Below are positions 26,166 to 35,421 of a stretch of DNA of 64,000 nucleotides, piece by piece. A model generated the notes under the pieces. The model was not told where the DNA came from, did not search any database, and worked only from the letters and a program-made list of their open reading frames with translations. Each line of letters opens with the position of its first letter. Within the stretch, counting starts at the first letter, position 1. Both the position numbers and the translations under genes were made by a program. Origin of the DNA: Aequorivita sp. H23M31 (GTDB lineage Bacteria; Bacteroidota; Bacteroidia; Flavobacteriales; Flavobacteriaceae); assembly GCF_004022485.1 (NCBI RefSeq), contig NZ_CP034951.1:2356001-2420000 (forward strand), given 5' to 3'.

Positions 26166-26303
26166 CTAAGGGGATATAGATGAAGATGAAGTTTTATGAA
26201 TTAGTTAGGTCTTTCTGTTTGAGGTAGTGAAAAATAAATTTCGGCATTAAGGACTAAGGTTTTTGGATTAAGGATTAAGTAAATAACTATATTGAAATTC
26301 AAT

Positions 26304-26355
26304 TTTAAAACCCGAGACCTGGAACTTGGAACCTGAAACTTGGAACCTGCAACCC
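26304..26355. repeat. Short degenerate tandem repeat
   Basis: Units close to CTGGAACTTGGAAC and CTGAAACTTGGAACCTG repeat about four times with a period of roughly 14 nt, just past the stop of the araC-type gene. No function is apparent. Confidence 0.5.
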
Positions 26356-26356
26356 C

Positions 26357-27247
26357 TCACCCCTCCAAACTCATTAAAAACTTCTTTGGAGTGGTGCCAA
26401 ACTTCTTTTTAAATGCTGAAATAAAATGGCTGGAACCACTGTACCCAACTTTTAAACCAACTTCGTTCACATTATGGGCTCCAGTAGCCAAAAGCTGTCG
26501 CGCAACTTCCATTTTGTAATCGAACAAAAAGCTAAAAACCGAATCGCCATAAATTTGTTTAAATCCTTCCTTTAGCCTATTGATGGGGAGATTTATTTCA
26601 TCTGCCAATTCCTGTAAAGTTGGAGGTTCGGCCATTCTGGAAATAATAATCTGTTTCGCCTTTTTTATTTTGGATACATTGTCTTCATCAGCTAAAAACG
26701 GACATTGTTCAATATCCAAATCCGCAGGCCTGTTAAAGTAAAGACTCAATAATTCATAAGCCTTTCCTTTAAAGTACAAAGGTTTTATACTGGGATGAAG
26801 ACTGTAATTCATCAATTGATTTACCACAATTGCCATTGAAGGCGATATTTTTCCATCCTTGTAGTATTTTCGGTCCTTATTTTCCTCACTTAAAAACGTA
26901 ATATAACTCGCTTCGGTTGAAAATAAACCGTGAAATTTGGTAATCGGAATCAAAATAGATAAAACCCAGGAATCTTTTTGGAGGGCAAAATTTATAGGAA
27001 GATCTTTTTGGGGATTATACAATAACATAGTATTCCCTTCCTTTAAGGGCAAAACATAGTTTCCCTCATTAAAATTGAGCAGTGCCGTCCCTTTCACGCA
27101 AAAATGGAACTGAATAAAATTAGAGCTGACCTCTCTTCTAAAAGACTGATTTTCATCGGAATCATTCGTAAACTTCAATATAAAAAATCCCAATTCAATT
27201 AAAGTCTCCTCGTAAAATCCTTGAGCGATGTTTTCTTGTAGATTCAT
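26357..27247 (-). CDS. AraC family transcriptional regulator
   Basis: The 296-residue regulator has an N-terminal sensing domain (about 1-190) with cupin-like beta strands (F-H-F-C-V-K-G-T-A-L-L-N-F, then L-L-Y-N-P-Q) and a C-terminal AraC/XylS domain (about 200-293) with two helix-turn-helix units: the first around P-T-L-Q-E-L-A-D-E-I-N-L-P-I-N-R-L-K-E-G-F-K, and the second V-N-E-V-G-L-K-V-G-Y-S-G-S-S-H-F-I-S-A-F-K-K-K-F-G. It is divergent from hemA across 195 nt, which suggests (not proves) regulation of the hemA operon, perhaps in response to iron or haem, as with known Bacteroidota AraC regulators of this layout. Confidence 0.93.
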   Translation of the reverse strand: MNLQENIAQGFYEETLIELGFFILKFTNDSDENQSFRREVSSNFIQFHFCVKGTALLNFNEGNYVLPLKEGNTMLLYNPQKDLPINFALQKDSWVLSILIPITKFHGLFSTEASYITFLSEENKDRKYYKDGKISPSMAIVVNQLMNYSLHPSIKPLYFKGKAYELLSLYFNRPADLDIEQCPFLADEDNVSKIKKAKQIIISRMAEPPTLQELADEINLPINRLKEGFKQIYGDSVFSFLFDYKMEVARQLLATGAHNVNEVGLKVGYSGSSHFISAFKKKFGTTPKKFLMSLEG

Positions 27248-27420
27248 AGTTATAAATAAGAAATTCTATTTAGAATAATTCTAAATTAGATGTGGTCCAA
27301 AGGGGCCAAACATCGCGAATTTAAAGGTTTAGTATAAGATAAAATTTATTTTTATTCCAAATTTAACACGGAGCGTTATAAAAGATACCGCTAGCGTTAT
27401 TTTTTAAAAAACAATGCTCC

Positions 27421-27428
27421 TATTTTTG
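27421..27428 (+). promoter_or_regulatory. Putative -7 box of the hemA operon
   Basis: TATTTTTG matches TAnnTTTG and ends 14 nt before the hemA ATG, which would give a very short leader. No good -33 TTG is found. The gap 27248-27442 also contains a GCGTTA word repeated at 27373 and 27394, a conceivable regulator site. Confidence 0.35.
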
Positions 27429-27442
27429 TTTCTTATTAGGAT

Positions 27443-28705
27443 ATGCAAAACGATACTCTTCCATATTTTCAAATCACCAACGAAGGCAACTTTTACGCTA
27501 TTGGTTTAAACTATAAAAAAGCTGATGCTCATATACGCGGGCATTTCAGCATTGATGAGCTTGCTAAAGAAAAAATCATGGCAGAGGCCCAGGCTCTTGG
27601 GCTATCATCGTTAAGCATTATCTCTACTTGCAACCGAACCGAACTTTATGGTTTCGCCCAACATCCATATCAGCTTATAAAATTACTTTGCGATCATACA
27701 AAAGGCAGTATAGATGAGTTTGAAAAGGTAGCCTACGTTTATAAAAATCGCGAAGCTGTATCGCATTTGTTTAAAGTTGGTACCGGTCTTGACAGTCAGA
27801 TTTTAGGTGATTTCGAGATTATAAGCCAATTAAGAAACAGTTTTCGAGCTTCAAAAAAACTCGGTTTAATGAATCCGTTTATGGAGCGTCTTGCCAATGC
27901 TGTAATTCGAGCTAGCAAACGCATCAAAAACGAAACGGGGATTTCTTCAGGTATAACTTCGGTAAGTTTTGCCGCCGTTCAGTATATAATGGCCAATGTT
28001 CCGCAAGGTTCACAAAAGAACATCTTGCTTTTTGGCACGGGAAAAATAGGTAGAAATACCTGTGAAAATCTTATTAAGCATACCGAAAACAAACATATTA
28101 CACTAATAAACCGTACAAAAGAGAAGGCCCAGGACGTGGCCGGAAAATTCAATCTTATCGTAAAAGATTATGCCAACCTAGCCTACGAAATTTCCCAAGC
28201 AGATGTTCTGGTAGTTGCCACGGGCGCACACGAACCGACAATTAGCAAGGAAATTCTTGCGCTTAATAAACACTTACTGATTTTGGATCTGTCAATTCCA
28301 AAAAATGTTTCGGAAGATGTTATGGAAAATGAATTGGTAACCTTAATACATTTGGACGAACTCTCTTCACTTACTGACCAAACTTTGGAACAGCGCAATA
28401 AAGAACTTCCCCAAGCCAAGCAAATTATTGCCGAAATTGAAAACGAATTCCACCAATGGGCGGAAGATAGAAAATTTGCGCCGGTCATTAGAGCTTTGAA
28501 AATTAAGCTGGCGGATATAAAAGCTTCTGAAATAGACTTTCAAAGTAAAAAAATACAAGACTTCCATCACGAGCAAGCCGAGATAATCAGCAATAGGCTT
28601 ATCCAAAAAATTACAACCCACTTTGTCAACCATCTTAAAGGTGAAGAAGGTTCTGCGGAAAGCATCGAGCTTATAAAGCGGGTTTTTCAACTTGAAACTG
28701 CTTAA
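27443..28705 (+). CDS. hemA: Glutamyl-tRNA reductase
   Basis: The 420-residue enzyme reduces glutamyl-tRNA to glutamate-1-semialdehyde, the first committed step of C5-pathway tetrapyrrole synthesis. Catalytic C63 lies in the signature S-T-C-N-R-T-E-L-Y-G (61-70). The NADPH-binding domain has L-F-G-T-G-K-I-G-R near 196-204, and a helical dimerisation domain follows (about 320-420). It starts the plus-strand hem operon and is separated from hemC by 2 nt. Confidence 0.97.
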   Translation: MQNDTLPYFQITNEGNFYAIGLNYKKADAHIRGHFSIDELAKEKIMAEAQALGLSSLSIISTCNRTELYGFAQHPYQLIKLLCDHTKGSIDEFEKVAYVYKNREAVSHLFKVGTGLDSQILGDFEIISQLRNSFRASKKLGLMNPFMERLANAVIRASKRIKNETGISSGITSVSFAAVQYIMANVPQGSQKNILLFGTGKIGRNTCENLIKHTENKHITLINRTKEKAQDVAGKFNLIVKDYANLAYEISQADVLVVATGAHEPTISKEILALNKHLLILDLSIPKNVSEDVMENELVTLIHLDELSSLTDQTLEQRNKELPQAKQIIAEIENEFHQWAEDRKFAPVIRALKIKLADIKASEIDFQSKKIQDFHHEQAEIISNRLIQKITTHFVNHLKGEEGSAESIELIKRVFQLETA

Positions 28706-28707
28706 CC

Positions 28708-29619
28708 TTGAAAAAAACAATCCGAATTGGAACCCGCGATAGTGAACTTGCACTTTGGCAAGCAAATACTGTAAAGTCAAAACTCGAAGCCTTGGGATAT
28801 TCCACGGAACTGGTTCCCGTAAAATCCCAGGGAGATCTGGTTTTGGACAAACCGCTTTACGAAATGGGCATTGTCGGTATATTCACCAAGACTCTGGATA
28901 TCGCAATGATCAATGGCCAAGTGGATATTGTAGTACACAGTATGAAAGACGTGCCAACACTTTTACCAAAGGGAATTGTACAAGTTGCTGTTCTGGAACG
29001 GGCCACCTCGGAAGACATATTGGTGACAAACGGAGAAATAAACTTTGAAGAACCTTGCACTATTGCTTCCGGAAGTCTTAGAAGAAAAGCACAATGGCTG
29101 CACCGTTACCCTAACCATAACCTGGTAGATCTTCGTGGAAATGTAAATACCAGATTACAAAAATTGAAGGATAACCAATGGCAGGGAGCCATCTTTGCAA
29201 AGGCTGGTCTTGAGAGGATAAACGTTCTTCCCAAAAACTATATCACCCTCGACTGGATGCTTCCGGCACCGGCACAAGGAGCAATGGTAATTGTTGCCAT
29301 GAAAAATGATGAATATTCAAAAAATGCCGCTGCGCAATTAAGCCATAAAACTTCTGAAATCTGCACGCACGTTGAACGACAATTTTTACGTACCTTAGAG
29401 GGTGGATGCACCGCTCCTATAGGCGCTTATGCAGAAATTATGGAGGAACAAATCAATTTTAAAGGTTGTCTCTTTTCCTTGGATGGGAAGACTAATATCG
29501 ATATTGAAAGAACTGTTCCCACTTCTGAATATGAAGGATTTGGAGAAAAATGTGCCTCTTTAATCCTCCAAAATGGAGGCGATGCGTTGATGATTTCCAT
29601 TAAAAATGAAATGAAATGA
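28708..29619 (+). CDS. hemC: Porphobilinogen deaminase (hydroxymethylbilane synthase)
   Basis: The 303-residue enzyme joins four porphobilinogen units. It starts with TTG, the only start that keeps the conserved K-T-I-R-I-G-T-R-D-S-E-L-A-L-W-Q-A. C234 in L-E-G-G-C-T-A-P-I-G-A-Y holds the dipyrromethane cofactor; catalytic D81 is in H-S-M-K-D-V-P. S-G-S-L-R-R-K and D-L-R-G-N-V-N-T-R-L complete the active site. The stop overlaps the trkH start by 4 nt. Confidence 0.97.
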   Translation: MKKTIRIGTRDSELALWQANTVKSKLEALGYSTELVPVKSQGDLVLDKPLYEMGIVGIFTKTLDIAMINGQVDIVVHSMKDVPTLLPKGIVQVAVLERATSEDILVTNGEINFEEPCTIASGSLRRKAQWLHRYPNHNLVDLRGNVNTRLQKLKDNQWQGAIFAKAGLERINVLPKNYITLDWMLPAPAQGAMVIVAMKNDEYSKNAAAQLSHKTSEICTHVERQFLRTLEGGCTAPIGAYAEIMEEQINFKGCLFSLDGKTNIDIERTVPTSEYEGFGEKCASLILQNGGDALMISIKNEMK

Positions 29620-31367
29620 CGCTCTGGGAAAAGACGAAACCCGCAGATATCATCGTTGGATTTCTGGACATAGGTCTTCTGGCATTCCTAATTTTCGACT
29701 TCGGTTATAAAGAGTTTACAAGTATTTTTCATTACAAACTCATCGTTTTTCCCGCACTGTTATTGGCATTGATTGGATTTAATTTATACAAATTATTCAT
29801 TTCAAATCAAGAGGCAGAAAACAATCGGAATAATAAAATAAGTCTATTTATCCTGCTTTTTCTCATTCTTCTGGAAGCGGTGTTTATTATTTTTAATTAT
29901 AAAACATCGCTGTCAGAAACATTTCTAAGCACTAGATATGTTATCGAATACGGGTTGCTGTTTTACTTTTTTTTTAGGCTCTCATTCCTTCTTAGAAAAA
30001 TTTATACCATATACTTTAACCCCGCCATTCTTTTCGTGGGCAGTTTCGCAATAATAGCACTTGCCGGAACCTTTATGCTCCAGTTGCCCAGTTCTACAAC
30101 CTACGGCATCAGCTTTACCGACGCCCTTTTTACCGCTACCAGCGCAACTGCGGTCACTGGACTCATAGTTATGGACACAGCAAAAGATTTCACTCCTATG
30201 GGCCAGACAATAATAATGGTACTTTTCCAAATTGGCGGCTTGGGGATGTTGACATTCACTTCCTTTTTTGCATATTTTTTTAAAAGTGGAGCTTCTTTTA
30301 AAGAAAGCCTTTATATGAAGGATATTATCGGCCACGACAAATTGAACAGTGTAATGAAAACGGTCATGCAAATCGTTTTGTTCTCATTTATTCTAGAAGG
30401 TATTGGCGCTCTTTTAATTTACAATTCCCTTACTAGCAATCCATCCAATCATAGCAATGCATTCTTTGCTATTTTTCACGCTATTTCGGCATATTGCAAT
30501 GCAGGATTTTCATTGCTCTCAGACAATATGCACGATCCAAGTGTGAGGTTCAACTATTATATGCAGTGGGTGATAATGGCATTGATAATCTTTGGCGGAC
30601 TCGGTTATCACATTGCATACAACATAATCCAGTATTTCAAAAAATTGATGATAAATATTTTCAGGAAGAAAAACCGTGTTTTTATTTCACGGGTCATCAA
30701 CTTGAACACTAAAATTGTTTTATATACAACAATCATTCTAATTGTCGCCGGGACAACCTTTTTCTTTATTTCGGAACAACAAACCAATCTTTTAGGTCAC
30801 GATACGACCTTCGGAAAATTTACTACAGCAATGTTTTCCTCCGTTACAGCCCGTACGGCCGGCTTTAACACTGTAGATATGACCAACTTCACAATTCCAG
30901 GAATCTTGTTTATGATTTTCCTGATGTGGGTGGGAGCTTCTCCAGCATCGACTGGTGGAGGGATCAAAACCTCTACCTTTGCGTTGGCAACACTCAATAT
31001 TTTCGCCATTGCAAGAAATAAAAAATATATTGAAATAGGAACTAGAAGAATTGCTACCGAAGCAGTAAACAGGGCTTTTGCTATAATTACAATTTCATTG
31101 GCCAGTATTGGATTGGGAATTTTATTGTTGTTGATCTTTGATCCCGAATTCACTCTAATCCAAATTGCTTTTGAAGCATTTTCAGCTTTTGGTACCGTTG
31201 GACTGACCATGGGGATTACACCAGATCTTTCAGAACCTGGGAAATATGTGATAATATTTCTAATGTTCTTCGGAAGAATAGGTCTTTTAAACCTGATGAT
31301 CGGGATTTTAAAGAGTATGAATAAACCGGAATATACCTATCCAGAAGAAAACATATTGATAAACTAA
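29616..31367 (+). CDS. trkH: TrkH/KtrB family K+ uptake protein
   Basis: The 583-residue membrane protein is the pore of a Ktr/Trk potassium uptake system. It has about ten to twelve helices and the four pore loops with their filter glycines: A-T-S-A-T-A-V-T-G-L (170s), A-Y-C-N-A-G-F-S-L-L (290s), V-T-A-R-T-A-G-F-N-T (410s) and S-A-F-G-T-V-G-L-T-M (520s). It is about 100 residues longer than typical KtrB because of extra N-terminal membrane helices. It is coupled by an ATGA overlap to hemC and followed after about 85 nt by its RCK partner. Confidence 0.93.
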   Translation: MTLWEKTKPADIIVGFLDIGLLAFLIFDFGYKEFTSIFHYKLIVFPALLLALIGFNLYKLFISNQEAENNRNNKISLFILLFLILLEAVFIIFNYKTSLSETFLSTRYVIEYGLLFYFFFRLSFLLRKIYTIYFNPAILFVGSFAIIALAGTFMLQLPSSTTYGISFTDALFTATSATAVTGLIVMDTAKDFTPMGQTIIMVLFQIGGLGMLTFTSFFAYFFKSGASFKESLYMKDIIGHDKLNSVMKTVMQIVLFSFILEGIGALLIYNSLTSNPSNHSNAFFAIFHAISAYCNAGFSLLSDNMHDPSVRFNYYMQWVIMALIIFGGLGYHIAYNIIQYFKKLMINIFRKKNRVFISRVINLNTKIVLYTTIILIVAGTTFFFISEQQTNLLGHDTTFGKFTTAMFSSVTARTAGFNTVDMTNFTIPGILFMIFLMWVGASPASTGGGIKTSTFALATLNIFAIARNKKYIEIGTRRIATEAVNRAFAIITISLASIGLGILLLLIFDPEFTLIQIAFEAFSAFGTVGLTMGITPDLSEPGKYVIIFLMFFGRIGLLNLMIGILKSMNKPEYTYPEENILIN

Positions 31368-31452
31368 GAATTAGCTAAACCAAAAAAACATAATTCATTC
31401 GATCAAGGAGTAATAACCAATCCTAAAAAAAACCGTTTAGACGGGAAATAAT

Positions 31453-32157
31453 ATGAAAATAGTAATTATAGGCCTTGGTAATTTTGGAATGTCGCTTGCC
31501 ATCAACTTATCCAACTCTGGAAACGAGGTTATTACCGCCGACCATGATCCTGAAAAGGTAGATATGATTAAGGACAAGGTGGCCCATGCCGTAATTATGG
31601 ATGCCACTAATGAAAATGCATATAATGCCCTGCCCTTGAAAAACACGGATTTAGCGGTTATTGCCATCGGACAGCGCAATGGGGCAGGAATTATGAGTAC
31701 GGCAATCGTTAAGAAGCTTACAAAAGCAAGGATTATTTCGCGATCTGCTTCCGATTTGGAAGACACCATTTTGCAAGCCATGGGTGTGGACCAGATTATT
31801 CACCCCGAGCAAGAATATGCGGAGCGGTTTACCAAAAAGATAAACTTAAAAGGAAGTATCGATAACTTCGAAATAGACGATGATTATCTTGTTTCCGAGG
31901 TAGAAGTAAAACAATCGTTGGTCGGAAAAACAATATTACAAGCGAGTTTTAGAGAAACCTACAAGCTCAATATCATTACTGTAATAAGGAAAAAATACCA
32001 CACCAATTTATTGGGAAGGAATATCGAAAAACGGGAGGTTGTTGGATTGCCCAAGCCAGATTTAGTCTTTCAGGCAGGAGATATTCTGGCAGTTTTTGGA
32101 AAAGATGGTGATATTAAAAAATATTTAAAAACGAATAGTGACGATTCTATCGACTAA
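31453..32157 (+). CDS. trkA: TrkA/KtrA regulatory subunit
   Basis: The 234-residue cytoplasmic RCK protein gates the TrkH/KtrB pore in response to nucleotides. An N-terminal Rossmann domain has I-I-G-L-G-N-F-G-M-S-L-A (4-15) with acidic D-H-D-P-E-K for the ribose, and a C-terminal RCK-C domain follows (about 150-230, V-S-E-V-E-V-K-Q-S-L-V-G-K-T-I). It precedes hemD with a 20-nt overlap. Confidence 0.93.
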   Translation: MKIVIIGLGNFGMSLAINLSNSGNEVITADHDPEKVDMIKDKVAHAVIMDATNENAYNALPLKNTDLAVIAIGQRNGAGIMSTAIVKKLTKARIISRSASDLEDTILQAMGVDQIIHPEQEYAERFTKKINLKGSIDNFEIDDDYLVSEVEVKQSLVGKTILQASFRETYKLNIITVIRKKYHTNLLGRNIEKREVVGLPKPDLVFQAGDILAVFGKDGDIKKYLKTNSDDSID

Positions 32158-32827
32158 AAAATTATTGGAAAATCAGCGTTCCCTAATTCTGCATGCTGGA
32201 TTTTCATTGGTGGAATTTGATGCTATAAAGATCGAGTTCACATCTTTTGAATTTCCCCCTGAGGTTGAAAATGCTATTTTTACCAGCCAAAATGGAGTTT
32301 TGGCAATGCAGGATGGAGTCCCGATGAATGTCGGGAGCAAAATTCACAATTGCTTTTGCGTAGGTGAAAAAACAAAAGCATTGTTAGAAAAAAATGGCCA
32401 CAAGGTTATCCATTCTACAGAATATGCTTCAGAATTATCTGAGTATTTAGTGAAAAATCATAAAGCTGATTTCTTCCATTTTTTCTGCGGAAATATTCGC
32501 AGTGACGAAATCCCTACGAAATTAAAGGAAAACAATATTCAATTTGAGGAAATTGTGGTTTATAAAACGACCCTCAATCCCAAAAAATTTGATAGAAACT
32601 TCGATGCGATCCTATTTTTCAGTCCAAGTGGAGTGAGAAGTTATTTTGAAAATAACAATCCAGCAAACTTTTACAGTGTTTTGAATCCTGGAAGAGTTGA
32701 ACTTGCGGTATGCATAGGAACCACAACTGCTTCAGAAGCAAGAAATTTTACCCAAAACGTGGTGATTTCAAACACCACCACCGTGGAAAGTGTAATAGCT
32801 AAAGCGGTGAAATTATTAAAAGAATAA
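32138..32827 (+). CDS. hemD: Uroporphyrinogen-III synthase
   Basis: The 229-residue enzyme closes hydroxymethylbilane with ring D inversion. It begins with GTG inside the trkA 3' end. The family is poorly conserved, but typical pieces are present: S-T-K-K-L near the start, F-T-S-Q-N-G-V near 50, C-V-G-E-K-T near 75, F-F-C-G-N-I-R-S-D near 115, and F-F-S-P-S-G-V-R-S-Y and C-I-G-T-T-T-A-S-E-A in the second half. Its position in the hem operon supports the call. Confidence 0.9.
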   Translation: MTILSTKKLLENQRSLILHAGFSLVEFDAIKIEFTSFEFPPEVENAIFTSQNGVLAMQDGVPMNVGSKIHNCFCVGEKTKALLEKNGHKVIHSTEYASELSEYLVKNHKADFFHFFCGNIRSDEIPTKLKENNIQFEEIVVYKTTLNPKKFDRNFDAILFFSPSGVRSYFENNNPANFYSVLNPGRVELAVCIGTTTASEARNFTQNVVISNTTTVESVIAKAVKLLKE

Positions 32828-32833
32828 CAAATC

Positions 32834-32871
32834 CAAACCTGACAGGTTTTGAAAACCTGTTAGGTTTTTGC
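32834..32871 (+). repeat. Inverted repeat between hemD and hemE
   Basis: AACCTGACAGGTTTTGAAAA followed by CCTGTTAGGTTTTTG forms a hairpin with arms AACCTGaCAGGTTTT and AAAACCTGtTAGGTT followed by Ts. It is a very common type of flavobacterial intergenic repeat and could act as a weak terminator or mRNA stabiliser before hemE. Confidence 0.55.
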
Positions 32872-32882
32872 AATAAAAAACC

Positions 32883-33914
32883 ATGATAAAAAACGATTTA
32901 TTTTTAAAAGCACTCCGAGGAGAGACCGTGGAGCGACCACCCGTATGGATGATGCGCCAAGCAGGTAGATATTTACCGGAATTTCAGGAAATAAAAGCAA
33001 AATACGACTTTTTTACCCGTTGCCAAACTCCAGAATTAGCAAGTGAAATAACCGTTCAGCCCATTAGACGCTATGGAATGGATGCGGCAATTTTATTTAG
33101 CGATATTTTGGTAATTCCACAAGCAATGAATATTCACGTGGAAATGAAACCTAATTTTGGACCTTGGGTTCCAGAACCCATCCGTTCTGCAAAAGATCTG
33201 GAGCGTGTAGTTGTTCCGGATATTAATGAAACGCTAGGTTACGTTATGGACGCCATAGATATGACCAAGGAAAAACTCAATAATGAAGTTCCTTTAATCG
33301 GTTTTGCTGGAAGTCCGTGGACCATTCTGTGTTATTGCGTTCAGGGACAAGGGTCGAAGAACTTTGATTTAGCGAAGCAATTTTGTTTTACACAACCCGA
33401 AGCCGCACACCAACTTCTTCAAAAAATAACCGATACAACGATTTTATATTTAAAGGAAAAAGTAAAACACGGCGTCAATGCTGTCCAGGTATTTGATAGC
33501 TGGGGTGGAATGCTCTCTCCAACCGATTATCAGGAATTCAGTTGGAAATATATCCAACAGATTATTGATGCTTTAAAAGACGAAACGCCCGTGATCGCAT
33601 TTGGAAAAGGATGTTGGTTTGCTTTGGATGTGATGGCAAAAAGTGGCGCCTCAGCCTTAGGAATTGATTGGACTTGTTCTCCTGGAAATGCACGGTATTT
33701 AACCGGAGGAAATATTACCTTACAAGGAAACTTTGACCCAACCCGCCTTTTCAGTCCACCATCTGAAATAAAGAAAATGGTGAAGCAAATGATCGATGAA
33801 TTTGGAAAGGACCGATATATTGTAAACCTGGGCCATGGAATATTGCCCAACATTCCGTTGGAAAATGCAGGAGCCTTCATTGAAGCCGTAAAAGAATACA
33901 AAGCAGATAAATGA
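32883..33914 (+). CDS. hemE: Uroporphyrinogen decarboxylase
   Basis: The 343-residue TIM-barrel enzyme converts uroporphyrinogen III to coproporphyrinogen III. The N-terminal signature [14 protein letters not shown] (about 21-34) with the substrate-binding Arg is intact, as are F-S-D-I-L-V-I-P (70s, catalytic Asp), G-F-A-G-S-P-W-T (140s) and the C-terminal N-L-G-H-G-I-L-P (about 315-322). The stop overlaps the next start by 4 nt. Confidence 0.97.
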   Translation: MIKNDLFLKALRGETVERPPVWMMRQAGRYLPEFQEIKAKYDFFTRCQTPELASEITVQPIRRYGMDAAILFSDILVIPQAMNIHVEMKPNFGPWVPEPIRSAKDLERVVVPDINETLGYVMDAIDMTKEKLNNEVPLIGFAGSPWTILCYCVQGQGSKNFDLAKQFCFTQPEAAHQLLQKITDTTILYLKEKVKHGVNAVQVFDSWGGMLSPTDYQEFSWKYIQQIIDALKDETPVIAFGKGCWFALDVMAKSGASALGIDWTCSPGNARYLTGGNITLQGNFDPTRLFSPPSEIKKMVKQMIDEFGKDRYIVNLGHGILPNIPLENAGAFIEAVKEYKADK

Positions 33915-34399
33915 AAATCCTGTCGCGGATATGGGATCTGGAATTTTCCAAAATTTGGCGCTTGGTATGGATTGGCATAAAACATCCATTTCTGGTTATG
34001 CCAACAAATAAGGCAACAATCCAAACCATGCAAATCTGTGACAGAATTTATGGAGACGAACATCACGGCGATGGAAAAGCCAACGCCTTTCGTCATGCTC
34101 TCTGGAATATCTTGATTGCCCAGCGGGTGCTGAAGATTGTAAAAACCGAGGAAAAAGCAATTTCCTGGACAGAAGAAATAACCTCCTTGCATGAAGTATT
34201 AATGCCAAATCCTCCGTTAGAAAAAGAAATGGATTTGCACAATAATGAAATGGGTAGAAAATATTTTCCTGAACTGGAAGAAGCTTCTAAGGAAGAAATA
34301 ATCCATTTTCTAATGAAGGAAATAAAAAATGCCGTACAGATAAAAAAGGAGGGAGATACCGAGAATTTTAAAGATGTTATGGTCTATATGGACAAATAG
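33911..34399 (+). CDS. DUF6973-like protein coupled to hemE
   Basis: The 162-residue protein shows a central motif [16 protein letters not shown] (about 56-71), with three His and an Asn-Ala-Phe-Arg-His core, followed by a second His/Asn pair (D-L-H-N-N-E-M-G near 112-119). This fits DUF6973-type proteins, which may bind a metal. No signal peptide or membrane segment. The ATGA overlap with hemE argues for cotranslation. A role in haem metabolism is only inferred from position. Confidence 0.65.
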   Translation: MKILSRIWDLEFSKIWRLVWIGIKHPFLVMPTNKATIQTMQICDRIYGDEHHGDGKANAFRHALWNILIAQRVLKIVKTEEKAISWTEEITSLHEVLMPNPPLEKEMDLHNNEMGRKYFPELEEASKEEIIHFLMKEIKNAVQIKKEGDTENFKDVMVYMDK

Positions 34400-34504
34400 A
34401 GTTTGCGGAAGCATGAAAGTGAGGATAAGAAAAAACTAAAGCTAGTTTTAAATTTAAGATCACTCCAATAAAGATGAATTAACCACGAGGCACCACGATG
34501 GTAT

Positions 34505-35281
34505 ATGTTTAAAAACATTATAAAAGGCATAAAAGCCTACTCAGGAACCTTACACCTCATCAGCACTTTAAAGTTGTGGAAGTTTTTTGCAGTGCCAATG
34601 GCCATTAGCTTTTTGACTGCCGTTTTGATCGGTTTCTCTGCTTGGGGCTTAAGCGATAATTTGGGTAATTTCATTTCAAAAATTTGGTTTTGGGAATGGG
34701 GAGCAGAAACATTTCGCATTATCAGCGATTTTATTGGCGCCCTTATTATTATTGTCTTGGGATTAATGCTCTATCGCCATTTTGTTATGGCGTTAAGTGC
34801 CCCATTTATGAGCCCGGTTTCGGAAAAAATAGAACGGCATCTTTATGGCACAATCCCGAACCATCGCAACACATCGAATGCAGCGCAATTGTGGCGAGGT
34901 GTGAGGTTAAATGTTAGGAATTTGGTGAGAGAGTTCCTCTTAACCATCCCGATTCTTTTAATAGGTTTTATCCCTGTAATCGGAATTATATCCACCGTGC
35001 TTTTATTTCTGGTACAAAGCTATTATGCCGGCTTCGGGAATATGGATTATACGCTGGAAAGGCATTTCAAATATTCAGAAAGTATCCAGTTTGTAAGAAG
35101 AAATCGAGGTTTGGCCATCGGTAATGGCATTGTTTTTATGCTAATGCTCTTGATTCCCGTCGTGGGAATAATCCTAGTATTACCACTTTCCGTCACTGCC
35201 GCAAGCGTAGAAACGCTAAAGGTTTTAGAAGATAATAACTACTTAAAACCTAAATCTGACACAGTTTCGGCTGTGAACTAG
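34505..35281 (+). CDS. EI24/CysZ-like membrane protein
   Basis: The 258-residue protein has about four to five membrane helices (about 25-50, 70-95, 140-175, 205-235) and the EI24/CysZ pattern: M-F-K-N-I-I-K-G-I-K-A-Y at the start, a cytoplasmic F-M-S-P-V-S-E-K-I-E loop near 97-106, and Y-Y-A-G-F-G-N-M-D-Y-T-L-E-R near 176-189. CysZ members transport sulphate; the specificity of this branch is not known. It ends just before the tandem repeat at 35335-35420. Confidence 0.8.
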   Translation: MFKNIIKGIKAYSGTLHLISTLKLWKFFAVPMAISFLTAVLIGFSAWGLSDNLGNFISKIWFWEWGAETFRIISDFIGALIIIVLGLMLYRHFVMALSAPFMSPVSEKIERHLYGTIPNHRNTSNAAQLWRGVRLNVRNLVREFLLTIPILLIGFIPVIGIISTVLLFLVQSYYAGFGNMDYTLERHFKYSESIQFVRRNRGLAIGNGIVFMLMLLIPVVGIILVLPLSVTAASVETLKVLEDNNYLKPKSDTVSAVN

Positions 35282-35334
35282 GAATTCTAAATTATTTCAC
35301 GATTAATAGATTATTCTCGAAGAAACTTTTCTGT

Positions 35335-35420
35335 TCCTCCCCTTTTTTCAAGGGGAGGTGGCGAAGCCGGAGGGGTTACTTCCTCCCCTTTTTTCAAGGG
35401 GAGGTGGCGAAGCCGGAGGG
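35335..35420. repeat. Two identical 40-nt repeats between convergent genes
   Basis: Copies at 35335-35374 and 35381-35420 are identical and six nt apart. Each holds the hairpin CCTCCCC/GGGGAGG with loop TTTTTTCAA, followed by TGGCGAAGCCGGAGGG. They fill the junction between the EI24 gene (plus) and the reductase gene (minus), where they could serve as a bidirectional terminator. The last repeat abuts the reductase stop codon. Confidence 0.75.
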
Positions 35421-35421
35421 A

